From assembly GCF_039830145.1 (NCBI RefSeq), contig NZ_CP156082.1, positions 204,001-268,000 of the forward strand: a stretch of 64,000 nucleotides of DNA, given 5' to 3'. The stretch is from Croceibacterium sp. TMG7-5b_MA50 (GTDB lineage Bacteria > Pseudomonadota > Alphaproteobacteria > Sphingomonadales > Sphingomonadaceae). Position 1 is the stretch's first letter; every line of letters starts with the position of its first letter. The notes beneath the pieces are model-generated. The model made no database searches and had not been told where the DNA came from. It was given only the letters and a program-made list of their open reading frames with translations. Below are positions 17,559 to 28,034 of this stretch, in pieces. The position numbers and the translations under genes are program-made.

Positions 17559-17702
17559 GCGTCACCAAGCGATATAGCTCCTTCCATCGGGCACACACCT
17601 TTGCGCGTCCCGCTCAGGCGGGATTACCGGCAGCGTCGCTTGCGCTCTCGCCGGGCGGAGAGGGCGTGTGTGACCGGCAGGTTCAGTTGAGGGGGCAATC
17701 GC

Positions 17703-18194
17703 GTGGTTGGCGTGCCGGCCGGATATAGCGGGCAGGGCTTTTCGCTTCGGGGCGAGAAGGGCCGGCTTGTCTTGCCGCCGGACTTCCGCAACGCCTTCGC
17801 CGATGCCGGCGACGACCGCATCCTGTGCCTGACCAAGCATGATCGCTGGAACTGCCTCATCGGCTTCGGCCTGTCGCGCACGCAGACCTTCGAGGATCAA
17901 CTGCTGCGGGAGGAGGAGCGCGCCCTGCGCCTGGGGCAGGAATTCGACTACGACATGCGCGCGCAGCAATTGTGGGGCTTTACCAAGCTGCCGTTCGATT
18001 CCAGCGGCCGCTTCGTCCTGCCCGAACATCTGGCGGAACTCGGCCGGCTGAAGGAAGCCGTCTATTTCAACGGCGGCGGCAGCTATTTCGCGCTGTGGAG
18101 CCCCGACGAACTCTACGCCATGCCCAAGGGGTTCGAAACGGCGCAGGCCAATTGCCGCCAGCTGGAAGCGGATGCGCGGGGGAAGCGCAAGTGA
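17703..18194 (+). CDS. mraZ: Transcriptional regulator / division-cluster protein MraZ
   Basis: 163 residues from GTG 17703. Two SpoVT-AbrB-like beta-barrel halves carry the paired motifs [10 protein letters not shown] and [12 protein letters not shown]. MraZ oligomerises and represses the dcw operon in E. coli. It opens the dcw cluster here and overlaps rsmH by GTGA. The three phased boxes upstream fit autoregulation. Confidence 0.94.
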   Translation: MVGVPAGYSGQGFSLRGEKGRLVLPPDFRNAFADAGDDRILCLTKHDRWNCLIGFGLSRTQTFEDQLLREEERALRLGQEFDYDMRAQQLWGFTKLPFDSSGRFVLPEHLAELGRLKEAVYFNGGGSYFALWSPDELYAMPKGFETAQANCRQLEADARGKRK

Positions 18195-19138
18195 GCGTGT
18201 CGCCCCACATTCCCGTCCTGCTGGACGAGGTGATCGCCGCCCTAGCGCCGCAGCCGGGCGACCTGATCGTCGATGCGACCTTCGGCGCTGGCGGCTATAC
18301 CCGCGCGCTGCTGGACGCCGGCGCGACCGTTCATGCCTTCGATCGGGACCCCGATGCCATCGCGGCCGGGGATAAGTGGCCCGAACGCGCCGAAAATCCG
18401 CCGCGCCTGGTTCTCCATCCGCGCCGTTTCTCCGAGATGGTTAACGCACTCGAGGAGGCGGGAATCGCCCGGGTGAACGGGGTGGTGATGGATATCGGGG
18501 TTTCCTCCATGCAGCTGGACCAGGCGGAGCGCGGCTTCGCCTTCAGCCATGACGGTCCGCTGGACATGACGATGAGCCAGACGCGCCCCAACGCTGCCGA
18601 CTTCCTGAACGAGGCGGAGGAGGGCGCGATCGCCGATGTCCTGTTCCACTTTGGCGAGGAGCGGCAGAGCCGGCGCGTCGCCCGTGCGATCGTTGCCGCC
18701 CGTCCGCTCACCACCACTGGCCAGCTGGCCCAGGTGGTGCGCAAGGCACTCGGCCATCGTCCCGGCGCGCCCAAGGACCCGGCGACGCGCAGCTTTCAGG
18801 CGATCCGCATCCATGTGAACGCGGAGCTGGAGGAGCTCGAGGCAGGTCTCGCCGCGGCCGAGACCTTGCTGCGCGCCGATGGCCGGCTGGCGGTGGTCAG
18901 CTTCCACAGCCTTGAGGATCGCATCGTCAAGCGGTTCCTGCGCGATGCCGCCGGCGCCAATGCGCGTGCCAGCCGCCACCTGCCCGGCCCTGCCGATGCC
19001 GGGCCGCAGCCCACCTTCGCCCGCCTGTCGCGCGCCATCCGCGCCGGCGAGCCCGAGCTTGCCCGCAACCCGCGGGCGCGTTCCGCCACGCTCCGCGCCG
19101 CAACCCGCACCACCGCACCCGCCAGGGAGGCCGCATGA
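18191..19138 (+). CDS. rsmH: 16S rRNA (cytosine-1402-N4)-methyltransferase RsmH
   Basis: 315 residues from GTG 18191, which overlaps the mraZ stop; the open frame further upstream is the mraZ shadow. SAM-binding motif [14 protein letters not shown], then [30 protein letters not shown] and [13 protein letters not shown]. It methylates C1402 in the ribosomal P site. Second gene of the dcw cluster, and its end overlaps ftsL by ATGA. Confidence 0.96.
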   Translation: MSVSPHIPVLLDEVIAALAPQPGDLIVDATFGAGGYTRALLDAGATVHAFDRDPDAIAAGDKWPERAENPPRLVLHPRRFSEMVNALEEAGIARVNGVVMDIGVSSMQLDQAERGFAFSHDGPLDMTMSQTRPNAADFLNEAEEGAIADVLFHFGEERQSRRVARAIVAARPLTTTGQLAQVVRKALGHRPGAPKDPATRSFQAIRIHVNAELEELEAGLAAAETLLRADGRLAVVSFHSLEDRIVKRFLRDAAGANARASRHLPGPADAGPQPTFARLSRAIRAGEPELARNPRARSATLRAATRTTAPAREAA

Positions 19139-19641
19139 CGCCCCATCTTCGCATTCGTCTGGGCTGGATCGTCCTGCTGGCGCTGGCCAGCGGGCTGTAT
19201 CTGGCGCTGCATCTGCAGGTGCAGGCGGTCACCAGCGAGATCGTCAGGGCCGAACGCCGCATCGTGGCGCTGGAACAGCGCAAGCTGCTGCTGGCGACCG
19301 AGTTCGAGACGCGCGCCAGCCAGCTGCAGCTCGCCGCCTGGAACCGGGTCGATTTCGGCTACACCGCGCCGACGGCCGCGCAGTTCCTGGGCAATGAGCG
19401 TCAACTGGCGGCATTCAGCCTGCCCGACGCGATCGGCGCGCCTTCCCCGATCCGCCTGGCCAGCGCCGTCGCCGCCACGGACGATGCGCGTATTATCCCT
19501 GCCGCGCAGGTCGCCGTTGCGGCGGGCCAGCCGGTGCAGACCGTGCTGCTGGCGGCCGCGCCGCCCAAGGGTGAGCGGCTGGCGGCGGCGCAGGGTGGCA
19601 AGGTTCAACTGGTGGCGCTGGCGGGGGCTGGGGTCGAATGA
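19135..19641 (+). CDS. ftsL: Cell division protein FtsL
   Basis: 168 residues. A short cytoplasmic N-terminus and one membrane helix (about residues 8-28) are followed by a coiled coil ([19 protein letters not shown]). The periplasmic tail is longer than in E. coli FtsL (121 residues). Identity is fixed mainly by topology and by its place between rsmH and ftsI with ATGA overlaps on both sides; FtsL sequences are poorly conserved. It would act with FtsB and FtsQ to activate FtsWI. Confidence 0.85.
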   Translation: MTPHLRIRLGWIVLLALASGLYLALHLQVQAVTSEIVRAERRIVALEQRKLLLATEFETRASQLQLAAWNRVDFGYTAPTAAQFLGNERQLAAFSLPDAIGAPSPIRLASAVAATDDARIIPAAQVAVAAGQPVQTVLLAAAPPKGERLAAAQGGKVQLVALAGAGVE

Positions 19642-21443
19642 ACGCGCTGGCGCTGCGATCCGGGGCGCCGCGGCCTGGCCCCGGACGCGGCGCGCAACCC
19701 GCCCCGGTCGCACTGACGCTGGTACCCCCGGCGCCGCCGCGCGCCAGCGTGATCGAGACGCGCATTCCGCTGATCGATCGGCGCCGCACCTTGCTGCTGA
19801 CGGCCAAGGCGCGCGTCCTGATGTTGGGCGCGGCCTTTCTCGCGCTGGCGCTGGTGGCGGTGCTGCGGCTCGGCTGGCTCGGCGTGGTGCAGCCGGCCTC
19901 GACCGAACAGTCGATGGCGCAGGCGCTGCTGCCCCCACGTGCTGAGCTGACCGACCGCAATGGCGTGGTGCTGGCCCGCGCATTCCCCGCCTATGCCCTG
20001 TGGTTCAATCCGCAGGCGCTGGAAGACACCGGACCGCCACTGGTGAAGGGTGCCCGCGCGGTCGCGCGGGAATTGCACGCGATCTTCCCCGACATGGACG
20101 AGGCGGAGGTTGCCCGGCAGCTCGCCAGCGGCAAGGCCGGCTATCTGCGTCGCCGGGTCCTGCCCGAAGACGCCAATCGCGTGCTGGAGATCGGCGAACT
20201 GGCGCTGGAACTGCCGCGCGAGAACGACCGCCATTACCCGCAGGGCTCACTCGCCGCTCACGTCCTGGGCTACGTCAAGGATGCCAAGGGCTTCGTCGGC
20301 ATGGAATCGGCGCTGCAGGATCGGCTAGCCGATCCTGCGCATCGGCACGAATCTGTCGCGTTGTCGATCGACGCGCGGGTGCAGGGCGCGCTTGAGGATG
20401 AGCTGAGCCGCGGCATGCGGCTGGTGGACGCGGTCGGCGGCGCAGGGATCGTGCTGGATGTCGACACGGGCGAGGTGATGGCCATGGCCTCGCTCCCCGC
20501 GTTTGATCCCAACCACATGGACGCGGCAGGCCAGGCGCTGGTGTTCAACAAGGTGACCAACCAGGTCTACGAGCTCGGCTCCACCTTCAAGCCGCTGACG
20601 GTGGCGGCGGCGATCGATGCCGGTGTCATCACCGACATGTCGCGCCGCTGGCAGTCCGCCCGCCCGCTGCAGATGGGCCGTTTCCGTATCCGCGACAGCC
20701 ACGTCATCGGCGCATCGCTGAACGCCCCGGAGGCGCTGATGCATTCGTCCAACATCGTCACCGCGCAGATCGCGGACGAGCTTGGGCCGGCACGCATGAA
20801 GGACGTGATGGCGCGCCTCGGCTTCAATGCCCGGCCGCAGATCGAGCTGCCGGCACGCGGCTTCCCGATCTGGCCGTCAGGCGATTGGCCGCGCTTGCGC
20901 TCCATGACGGTCAGCTATGGTCATGGTGTCGCGGTCACGCCGCTGCACCTCGCCAGCGCCTATGCCGCGATGGTCAATGGCGGCATCTGGCGGCCGACGA
21001 CATTGCAACGGCTCGCGCCGGGTCAGGCACCGGCGGGGCGCCGCGTCTTTCAGGAGGCGACCAGCGCGCGCATGAACCAGTTGCTGCGCCTCATCACCAC
21101 ACGCGGCACCGGGCGCAGCGCCGATGCGCCGGGCTTCCGCATCGGCGGCAAGACCGGCAGCGCGGAAAAGCCGGGCGCGGGCGGCTATCGCCGCACCAGC
21201 CTGGTGGCGACCTTCGCCGCCGCCTTCCCGATGGACAATCCCCGCTACGTCGTGATTGCCATGCTGGACGAGCCCAAGGGCACTGCCGCCAGCTCCTACC
21301 AGCGGACAGCCGCGTGGAACGCCGCACCGATCGTCGGCCGATTGGTCCCGCGCATCGGACCGATGCTGGGCGTCATGCCCGACGACAATCGGGAGGTCGA
21401 TTTGACCGACCTCAACCCTCTGATCCACGGCGGCAAGGAATGA
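19638..21443 (+). CDS. ftsI: Peptidoglycan transpeptidase FtsI (PBP3, septal)
   Basis: 601 residues. One N-terminal membrane helix near residues 55-78, then the PBP dimerisation domain and the transpeptidase domain. Active-site motifs are Ser315-T-F-K (catalytic serine), Ser370-S-N and Lys505-T-G. It crosslinks septal peptidoglycan with FtsW as glycosyltransferase partner. The cytoplasmic N-terminus is long and Pro/Arg-rich. It overlaps ftsL and murE by ATGA. Confidence 0.96.
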   Translation: MNALALRSGAPRPGPGRGAQPAPVALTLVPPAPPRASVIETRIPLIDRRRTLLLTAKARVLMLGAAFLALALVAVLRLGWLGVVQPASTEQSMAQALLPPRAELTDRNGVVLARAFPAYALWFNPQALEDTGPPLVKGARAVARELHAIFPDMDEAEVARQLASGKAGYLRRRVLPEDANRVLEIGELALELPRENDRHYPQGSLAAHVLGYVKDAKGFVGMESALQDRLADPAHRHESVALSIDARVQGALEDELSRGMRLVDAVGGAGIVLDVDTGEVMAMASLPAFDPNHMDAAGQALVFNKVTNQVYELGSTFKPLTVAAAIDAGVITDMSRRWQSARPLQMGRFRIRDSHVIGASLNAPEALMHSSNIVTAQIADELGPARMKDVMARLGFNARPQIELPARGFPIWPSGDWPRLRSMTVSYGHGVAVTPLHLASAYAAMVNGGIWRPTTLQRLAPGQAPAGRRVFQEATSARMNQLLRLITTRGTGRSADAPGFRIGGKTGSAEKPGAGGYRRTSLVATFAAAFPMDNPRYVVIAMLDEPKGTAASSYQRTAAWNAAPIVGRLVPRIGPMLGVMPDDNREVDLTDLNPLIHGGKE

Positions 21444-22912
21444 ACCTCGGTACCCTGGCGGAAGGGGCGGGCATTGCCTTGCCCGCCGACGCCGGGGCTG
21501 CCAGCGTGTCCGGCTTCGCCATCGATCACCGCAAGGTGACGCCCGGCACCGTGTTCGGCGCCTTTCCGGGGCAAAGCGTCAACGGGGAAGATTTCGTCGA
21601 TGCGGCCATCGCCGCCGGCGCGGTGGCGGTGGTCGCCCGGCCTGGGGCTCAGGTATCCGGTGTGCCGCACATCGCGGATACGCAGCCGCGCCGCGCCTTC
21701 GCCCGGCTGGCGGCCCGCTTCTACCGCCCGGTACCCGCCACGATCGTCGCGGTGACCGGCACCAACGGCAAGACCTCCACCGTGGAGATGGTGCGGCAGC
21801 TATGGCGCCTTGCGGGAGAGCGCGCCGCCTCCATCGGCACGCTGGGCGTGACCACCCCGGACGAGAGCGTCGCCACCGGGCTGACCAGCCCCGATATCAT
21901 TACCTTTCTGTCCAACTTGTCCGGCCTCGCCCGCGAAGGCGTCACGCATCTGGCGTTCGAGGCATCGAGCCACGGGTTGTCGCAATATCGCAGCGAAGGC
22001 GTACCGGTCGCGGCCGGGGCCTTCACCAATCTCAGCCGCGACCATCTCGACTACCACGCCGACATGGAAGACTACTTCACCGCCAAAATGCGCATGTTCG
22101 CCGAAGTGGTGGCGGATGGCGGCGCGGCGGTCGTGTGGGCGGACGATCACTGGTCTGCCCGCGCGGCAGGGGTGGCGGATGCGCGCGGGCTGCGGGTGCT
22201 GACGGTCGGGACCGCAGGGCGCTTCCTGCGGCTGGCCGGGCGGACGACCACGTTGCTGGGGCAGGAGCTGGTCGTGGAGCATGCTGGCACTGCCTACACC
22301 GTGAACCTGCCGCTCATCGGCGAGTACCAGGTGGCCAATGCGCTGGTCGCGGCTGCGCTGGTGCTGGCGACGGGCGGCGATCCGGCGGCGACGTTCGACG
22401 TGCTGGAACGATTGCAGCCGGTCCGTGGACGGCTGGAACGGGCCGCGATCCTGGCCAACGGCGTGCCGGCTTACGTTGATTATGCGCATACGCCCGATGC
22501 ACTCGCCAGCGCGATCGCCGCGCTCCGCCCGCATGCGACCGGGCGGCTGATCGTGGTGTTCGGGGCGGGGGGCGATCGTGACGCGGGCAAGCGGCCGGAG
22601 ATGGGCCGCGTGGCGGCGGGTGGCGCGGACGTCGTGATCGTGACCGACGACAACCCGCGTGGGGAGGATCCGGCCACGATCCGGCAGGCGATCGTGGCGG
22701 CGGCGCCCGGCGCCATCGAGATCGGCGATCGACGCGAAGCCATCCGGACCGCGCTTGGGGAAGCGCGGGCGGGTGATCTGGTTCTGGTGGCGGGGAAGGG
22801 CCACGAGGGGGGGCAGGTGATCGGCCGCGGCGCGGATGCGCGCGTGCTGCCGTTCGATGATGTTGCCGTGCTGCGCGAATGCGCCGCCGCCCTGACGGAG
22901 AGCAAGCCATGA
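21440..22912 (+). CDS. murE: UDP-MurNAc-tripeptide synthetase MurE
   Basis: 490 residues from ATG 21440, overlapping the ftsI stop. P-loop VTGTNGKTSTVEM; central ligase motifs HTPDALASAI and FGAGGDRDAGKRPEMG. The C-terminal TDDNPRGEDP contains DNPR, the signature of enzymes that add meso-diaminopimelate rather than lysine. Cytoplasmic step of peptidoglycan precursor synthesis. Overlaps murF by ATGA. Confidence 0.96.
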   Translation: MNLGTLAEGAGIALPADAGAASVSGFAIDHRKVTPGTVFGAFPGQSVNGEDFVDAAIAAGAVAVVARPGAQVSGVPHIADTQPRRAFARLAARFYRPVPATIVAVTGTNGKTSTVEMVRQLWRLAGERAASIGTLGVTTPDESVATGLTSPDIITFLSNLSGLAREGVTHLAFEASSHGLSQYRSEGVPVAAGAFTNLSRDHLDYHADMEDYFTAKMRMFAEVVADGGAAVVWADDHWSARAAGVADARGLRVLTVGTAGRFLRLAGRTTTLLGQELVVEHAGTAYTVNLPLIGEYQVANALVAAALVLATGGDPAATFDVLERLQPVRGRLERAAILANGVPAYVDYAHTPDALASAIAALRPHATGRLIVVFGAGGDRDAGKRPEMGRVAAGGADVVIVTDDNPRGEDPATIRQAIVAAAPGAIEIGDRREAIRTALGEARAGDLVLVAGKGHEGGQVIGRGADARVLPFDDVAVLRECAAALTESKP

Positions 22913-24369
22913 ACGCCGTTGCCCGCACCCTGCGCTGGCCCGCCCCGCCGCGCCCGCCCGAACGGCAGGCCCTGTGGAGCGCGGATGCCATCGCCGCCGC
23001 CACCGGCGGGCAGGCCAGCGGCGCCTTCCAGGTCAGTGGCGTGGAGATCGATTCGCGCGACGTGCGCGGCGGCGACCTGTTCGTGGCGCTGCGGGGCGAG
23101 ATGGCCGACGGGCATGCCTTCATCGGCAAGGCTTTCGTCAATGGCGCGACCGCCGCGCTGGTCGATCGGCCGGTGCCTTACCCGCACGTGCTGGTCCGCG
23201 ACACTTTCGCAGCGCTGCAGGCGCTGGCGGCGGCTGCCCGCGCGCGCAGCGATCCGGCGCGGATCGTCGGCGTCACCGGGTCGGTCGGCAAGACGGGCGT
23301 GAAGGAGGCGATCTTTGCCGCCCTGCAGCGCCACGCGGCGGGTCGGGCGCATCGCTCCGTCCGCTCCTACAACAACCATGTCGGCGTTCCGCTCAGCCTG
23401 GCGCGGATGCCGGCGGACAGCCGCTATGGCGTGTTCGAGATGGGGATGAACCATGCGGGCGAGATCGCCGGACTGACGGCGCAGGTGCGGCCGCACGTCG
23501 CGGTCATCACAACGATCGCACCTGCCCATATCGAGAACCTGGGCAGCATGGCCGCCATCGCCGCCGCCAAGGCGGAGATCTTCGGGGGGCTGGAGCCGGG
23601 CGGCACGGCGGTGATCCCGGCGGACAGCCCGCATTTCGCGCAATTGCGCGACGCGGCGCTGGCTGTGGGGGCGCAGATCCTGTCCTTCGGCAGCGCGGAA
23701 CATGCCGACATGCGGCTGGTGGACGCGATCGAGGCGCCCACCGGCGGCTCGCTGGTGACCGCGCGCTTGGGCGACCGGATCCTGTGTTACGCCGTGGCGC
23801 ATCCGGGGCAGCATTGGGTCGACAATTCGCTGTGCGTCATGGCGGCGGTCCATGCCGCGGGTGCGGACCTTGGCGCGGCGGGTCTCGCCTTGGCGGAGAT
23901 GGGCGGACTGAAGGGCCGCGGCGCGCGCCTGAGGGTCGCGGTGCCCGGCGGCCATGCATTGTTCATCGACGAAAGCTACAACGCCAATCCTGCCTCCATG
24001 CGGGCTACGCTGGCGCAATTGGGGCAGACCCCGGCCACGCGGCGGATCGCGGTGCTGGGTGCGATGAAGGAGCTGGGCGAGTTCGCGCCATCCTTCCACG
24101 CACAACTGGCCGATCCGCTGGCGGCGGCGGGCGTCGATCATGCCGTGCTGGTCGGGCCGGAGATGGCGGCGCTGGCGGCGGAACTGGGGACAGCGGGGCG
24201 GCGCGCGCTTGGCAAGCCCGGCGGTTTTGTTCATTGCGCAAGCGCTGGCGAGGCGATCGCCGCGCTGGAGGAATGGGGCCTGACGGCAGGCGACGTGGTG
24301 CTGGTGAAGGGTTCGAACTCGGTCGGTCTCGGCCGGCTGGTCGCCCATTTCGCGCAGCACCGCGCCTGA
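22909..24369 (+). CDS. murF: UDP-MurNAc-pentapeptide synthetase MurF
   Basis: 486 residues from ATG 22909. Mur ligase motifs: P-loop VTGSVGKTGVKEAI, SYNNHVGVPLSLARM, FEMGMNHAGEIA and DESYNANPASMRA. It adds D-Ala-D-Ala, made by Ddl encoded later in the cluster, to the tripeptide. A gap of 43 bases before mraY contains no start or terminator, so transcription should continue. Confidence 0.96.
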   Translation: MNAVARTLRWPAPPRPPERQALWSADAIAAATGGQASGAFQVSGVEIDSRDVRGGDLFVALRGEMADGHAFIGKAFVNGATAALVDRPVPYPHVLVRDTFAALQALAAAARARSDPARIVGVTGSVGKTGVKEAIFAALQRHAAGRAHRSVRSYNNHVGVPLSLARMPADSRYGVFEMGMNHAGEIAGLTAQVRPHVAVITTIAPAHIENLGSMAAIAAAKAEIFGGLEPGGTAVIPADSPHFAQLRDAALAVGAQILSFGSAEHADMRLVDAIEAPTGGSLVTARLGDRILCYAVAHPGQHWVDNSLCVMAAVHAAGADLGAAGLALAEMGGLKGRGARLRVAVPGGHALFIDESYNANPASMRATLAQLGQTPATRRIAVLGAMKELGEFAPSFHAQLADPLAAAGVDHAVLVGPEMAALAAELGTAGRRALGKPGGFVHCASAGEAIAALEEWGLTAGDVVLVKGSNSVGLGRLVAHFAQHRA

Positions 24370-24412
24370 CCGGCACAGACCCTTCGACTTTTAAGGACTG
24401 ACAGCCACCCCC

Positions 24413-25480
24413 ATGCTGTACCTGCTTGCGGAATATCTCGGCTTCGAAGGGCTGCTGAACCTCGTCCGCTACCAGACCTTCCGGGCGGGCGCGACCATGC
24501 TGACGGCGCTCGCCATCGGGCTGCTGATCGGCCCCCGCTTCATCAACATGCTGCGCGTGCGCCAGGGCAAGGGGCAACCGATCCGAGAGGACGGGCCGCA
24601 ATCCCATCTGGCGAAGCGCGGTACGCCCACGATGGGCGGGCTGATGATCCTGACGAGTCTCGTCCTGTCCATGCTGCTATGGATGAACCCCGCCAGCCCG
24701 TTCGCCTGGGCCTGCCTGGCGGTGACCGCGGGCTTCGGCCTGATCGGCTTCATGGACGATTACGACAAGGTCACGAAGAGCAGCCACAAGGGCGTATCGG
24801 GCAAGGTCCGCCTGCTGCTGGAATTCATCGTGGCCGGTATCGCGGCGTGGATCATCGTCAGCCAGATCAACAACGAATTGTATATCCCGTTCGTTTCCGC
24901 CGCGATCCCGCTGGGGCCGTTCTACTACATCTTTGCCGCCACGGTGATCGTCGGCTTCGGCAATGCCGTGAACCTGACTGATGGGCTGGACGGCCTTGCC
25001 ACCATGCCGGTGGTGATCGCCGCGGGCGCGTTCATGCTGATCTGCTACCTGGTAGGCCGCGTGGACTATTCCGAATATCTCGGCATCCCGCATGTGCCGG
25101 GCGCGGGCGAGCTGGCGCTGTTCTGCGCCGGGATCATGGGGGCGGGCCTCGCCTTCCTGTGGTTCAACGCGCCGCCGGCCGCAGTGTTCATGGGCGATAC
25201 CGGATCGCTGGCGCTGGGCGGGGCGCTGGGCGCCATCGCCGTCGCCGCGCATCACGAGATCGTGCTGCTGATCATCGGCGGCCTGTTCGTGATGGAGACG
25301 GCCAGCGTCATCATCCAGGTGTTCTGGTTCAAGCGGACGGGCAAGCGCATCTTCCGCATGGCGCCGATCCATCACCATTTCGAACAGCTCGGCTGGCGGG
25401 AATCGACGGTTGTGATCCGGTTCTGGATCATCGCCATCGTGCTAGCCGTGATCGGTCTTGCGACGCTGAAGGTCAGGTGA
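24413..25480 (+). CDS. mraY: Phospho-MurNAc-pentapeptide transferase MraY
   Basis: 355 residues, ten predicted membrane helices. Family motifs: [10 protein letters not shown], the acidic [15 protein letters not shown] loop, [22 protein letters not shown] and [14 protein letters not shown]. It transfers phospho-MurNAc-pentapeptide to undecaprenyl phosphate, forming lipid I at the inner membrane. Its stop overlaps the GTG start of murD. Confidence 0.97.
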   Translation: MLYLLAEYLGFEGLLNLVRYQTFRAGATMLTALAIGLLIGPRFINMLRVRQGKGQPIREDGPQSHLAKRGTPTMGGLMILTSLVLSMLLWMNPASPFAWACLAVTAGFGLIGFMDDYDKVTKSSHKGVSGKVRLLLEFIVAGIAAWIIVSQINNELYIPFVSAAIPLGPFYYIFAATVIVGFGNAVNLTDGLDGLATMPVVIAAGAFMLICYLVGRVDYSEYLGIPHVPGAGELALFCAGIMGAGLAFLWFNAPPAAVFMGDTGSLALGGALGAIAVAAHHEIVLLIIGGLFVMETASVIIQVFWFKRTGKRIFRMAPIHHHFEQLGWRESTVVIRFWIIAIVLAVIGLATLKVR

Positions 25481-26817
25481 TCACTTCTCCCGCCTTTGCC
25501 GGCCGCCGTTATGCCGTACTGGGCCTTGCCCGGTCCGGCATGGCGACGGTTGATGCGCTGCTGGCAAGCGGCGCCCATGTGACCGCGTGGGACCGCCGCG
25601 ACGGCCCGCGGGAGGCACTCGCCGGCAGGTGCGATCTGGCCGATCCGCTGGAGATCGACCTTGCCGGGTTCGACGGCGTAGTGGTCAGCCCAGGCGTGCC
25701 GTTAAATACGCATCCGATCAGAGCGAAGGCGGCCGCGGCCGGCGTGCCGGTGAATGGCGATATTGAGCTGTTCGCGCTCGCCCGTGCCGACCTCCCGCCG
25801 CACAAGGTGGTCGGCATCACCGGCACCAACGGCAAGTCGACCACGACCGCGCTGATCCATCATATCTGCCGCACCGCCGGTGTGCCCACCACCATGGGTG
25901 GCAATATCGGCCTGCCGATCCTGGCGCAGGAGCCGCTACCCGCCGGTGGCGTCTACGTGCTCGAACTGTCGAGCTACCAGATCGACCTCACCTACTCGCT
26001 GGATTGCGATGTGGCGGTCCTGCTGAATATCACGCCGGACCACCTCGACCGTTACGACGGCTTTGACGCCTATCGGCTGTCGAAGCTCCGCCTGTTCGCC
26101 CTTCAGTCGGATCGGCACGCCGCCATCATCGCGGACGCGGACGAGGGTCTGGCGGCTCACGTCTTCGACCTGCCGTCCGGACCGGGTGCATTGTCCTTGC
26201 CGCCGGACGAGCCGAACTTCGGCGTCCACGATCAGGCCGACTTCGCGACATTGCAGGGGCCGCATAATGCCCAGAACATCTGGGCGGCGGCGACCGCGGC
26301 ACAATATCTCGGCATCTCGGCCGAAGCGCTCGGGCAGGCTCTCCGCACCTATCCGGGCCTGCCGCACCGGATGGAGCGGGTGGGCGAATATGCCGGCGTG
26401 CTGTTCGTGAACGACAGCAAGGCGACCAACCCTGCCTCCACCGCCCCCGCGCTTGCCGCCTATCCACGCATTCACTGGATCTGCGGTGGACTGCCCAAGA
26501 CCGACAATCTCGACGAATGTGCGCCCGGCTTCGGCCATGTCGTGCGCGCCTACACGATCGGGGAAGCCGGCCCGCTGTTCGCCGACCTGCTGGAACCGCA
26601 CATGCCGGTCGAACGGTGCGAGATGCTGTGCGAGGCGGTGCGCCGCGCGATCGCCTGCGCGCGGCCGGGGGAGGTGGTGCTGTTCAGCCCTGCCTGCGCC
26701 AGTTTCGACCAGTTCCGCGATTACGAGAAGCGGGGCGAGGCCTTCCGCCAGATCGTCCGCAGCCTTTCGGGCGACGGCGACGAGGACGATACCTGCTGCG
26801 AAGGGCGCGCCGCATGA
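25477..26817 (+). CDS. murD: UDP-MurNAc-L-alanine:D-glutamate ligase MurD
   Basis: 446 residues from GTG 25477 (GTGA overlap with mraY). N-terminal UDP-binding motif [18 protein letters not shown]-loop [35 protein letters not shown] and LPHRMERVG. It adds D-glutamate to UDP-MurNAc-L-Ala. The start codon choice follows from the overlap; upstream frame is antisense or shifted mraY sequence. Confidence 0.96.
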   Translation: MITSPAFAGRRYAVLGLARSGMATVDALLASGAHVTAWDRRDGPREALAGRCDLADPLEIDLAGFDGVVVSPGVPLNTHPIRAKAAAAGVPVNGDIELFALARADLPPHKVVGITGTNGKSTTTALIHHICRTAGVPTTMGGNIGLPILAQEPLPAGGVYVLELSSYQIDLTYSLDCDVAVLLNITPDHLDRYDGFDAYRLSKLRLFALQSDRHAAIIADADEGLAAHVFDLPSGPGALSLPPDEPNFGVHDQADFATLQGPHNAQNIWAAATAAQYLGISAEALGQALRTYPGLPHRMERVGEYAGVLFVNDSKATNPASTAPALAAYPRIHWICGGLPKTDNLDECAPGFGHVVRAYTIGEAGPLFADLLEPHMPVERCEMLCEAVRRAIACARPGEVVLFSPACASFDQFRDYEKRGEAFRQIVRSLSGDGDEDDTCCEGRAA

Positions 26818-28034
26818 ACCCCGCGCTCAACGTCGCCCGCCCCTACATGCCGCGCCCCGGCGTGCGGCAGGCGCCCGCCGCCACCTTCCCGCGGACGCGC
26901 CGCCAACGCCTGCGCATCTGGTGGCAGGAGATCGACCGCGTGCTGCTGGTGCTGGTGCTGCTGCTGATGGCAATCGGCGCGCTGTCCGTCGCCGCCGCCA
27001 GCCCGGCCAGCGCCCGCCGGCTGTCCGGCAGCGAGGGCACGTTGCCCGATCTCTACTTCTTCTACCTGCACCTGCGCTGGCAGTTCATGGGGCTGGTCGT
27101 GCTGATCGGCGCATCCTTCCTGCCGTTGCAGGTGATCCGCCGGGGATCGATCATCCTGACCGGGCTGATGCTGCTGGCGCTGGTGCTGGTCCCGCTGATC
27201 GGGTTCGAGGTGAACGGCGCCCGCCGCTGGCTGAACCTCGGTATCCGGTTCCAGCCGTCGGAGTTTCTGAAGCCGGTCTTCCTCATCACCGTCGCCTGGG
27301 TGCTGAGCTGGCGGTTGCGTGACCCCGATCTGCCGGTGATCGGCGTGTCCGCCGGGCTGCTGGCGGTGGTGATCGGCCTGCTGATGCTGCAGCCCAACCT
27401 GGGGGATGCGATCCTGTTCTGCGGCGCGTGGTTCGTGCTGGTGCTGCTGGCGGGCCTGCCCTTGAAGCGGATCGGCATGCTGGGCGGGGCGGGGCTCGCG
27501 GCGCTGATCGTCGCCTACCTCACTTACGACAATGCGCGGCACCGGATCGACAGCTTCCTGGGTGGCGGCACCGCGTACGACCAGGTGGACCTTGCCCGTC
27601 GCACGATCATGGCCGGCGGTTGGACCGGCAGCGGACTGTGGCTGGGCCGGCGCAAGATGATGCTGCCGGAGGCGCATACCGACTACATCTTCTCCGTCAT
27701 CGGAGAGGAATTTGGTCTGCTCGTTTGCGCGATGGTCGTGCTGGTCTATCTGGTGATTGTGCTGCGCGTGGTGCAGCGGATGATCGGCGAGGACAATCTG
27801 TTTACCCTCCTTTCGGCCACCGGCCTTATCGCCCTGTTCGGCGGGCAGGCGTTCATCAACATGCTGGTGAACCTGCAATTGTTTCCCTCCAAGGGCATGA
27901 CCCTGCCGCTCGTCAGCTATGGCGGGTCGTCCACCATCGCGCAGTGCTTCCTGGTCGGGCTGCTGCTGGCGATCACGCGCCGCAACCCGTTCCTTGAGCG
28001 GGAGCCGCTGCCGGGCATGGAGCGTCCGCTGTGA
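26814..28034 (+). CDS. ftsW: Septal peptidoglycan glycosyltransferase FtsW
   Basis: 406 residues from ATG 26814 (ATGA overlap with murD). SEDS family: ten membrane helices, GARRWLNLG, FQPSEFLKPVFL, the AHTDYIFSVIGEEFGL loop and LPLVSYGGSST near the C-terminus. It polymerises lipid II at the septum with FtsI. The N-terminus has a basic cytoplasmic tail of about 45 residues. Confidence 0.96.
   Translation: MNPALNVARPYMPRPGVRQAPAATFPRTRRQRLRIWWQEIDRVLLVLVLLLMAIGALSVAAASPASARRLSGSEGTLPDLYFFYLHLRWQFMGLVVLIGASFLPLQVIRRGSIILTGLMLLALVLVPLIGFEVNGARRWLNLGIRFQPSEFLKPVFLITVAWVLSWRLRDPDLPVIGVSAGLLAVVIGLLMLQPNLGDAILFCGAWFVLVLLAGLPLKRIGMLGGAGLAALIVAYLTYDNARHRIDSFLGGGTAYDQVDLARRTIMAGGWTGSGLWLGRRKMMLPEAHTDYIFSVIGEEFGLLVCAMVVLVYLVIVLRVVQRMIGEDNLFTLLSATGLIALFGGQAFINMLVNLQLFPSKGMTLPLVSYGGSSTIAQCFLVGLLLAITRRNPFLEREPLPGMERPL

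Noticed and set aside
17514-17702. A second gene in the mraZ leader
   Set aside because: No start-to-stop frame with coding character; the region is better explained as promoter and MraZ operator.
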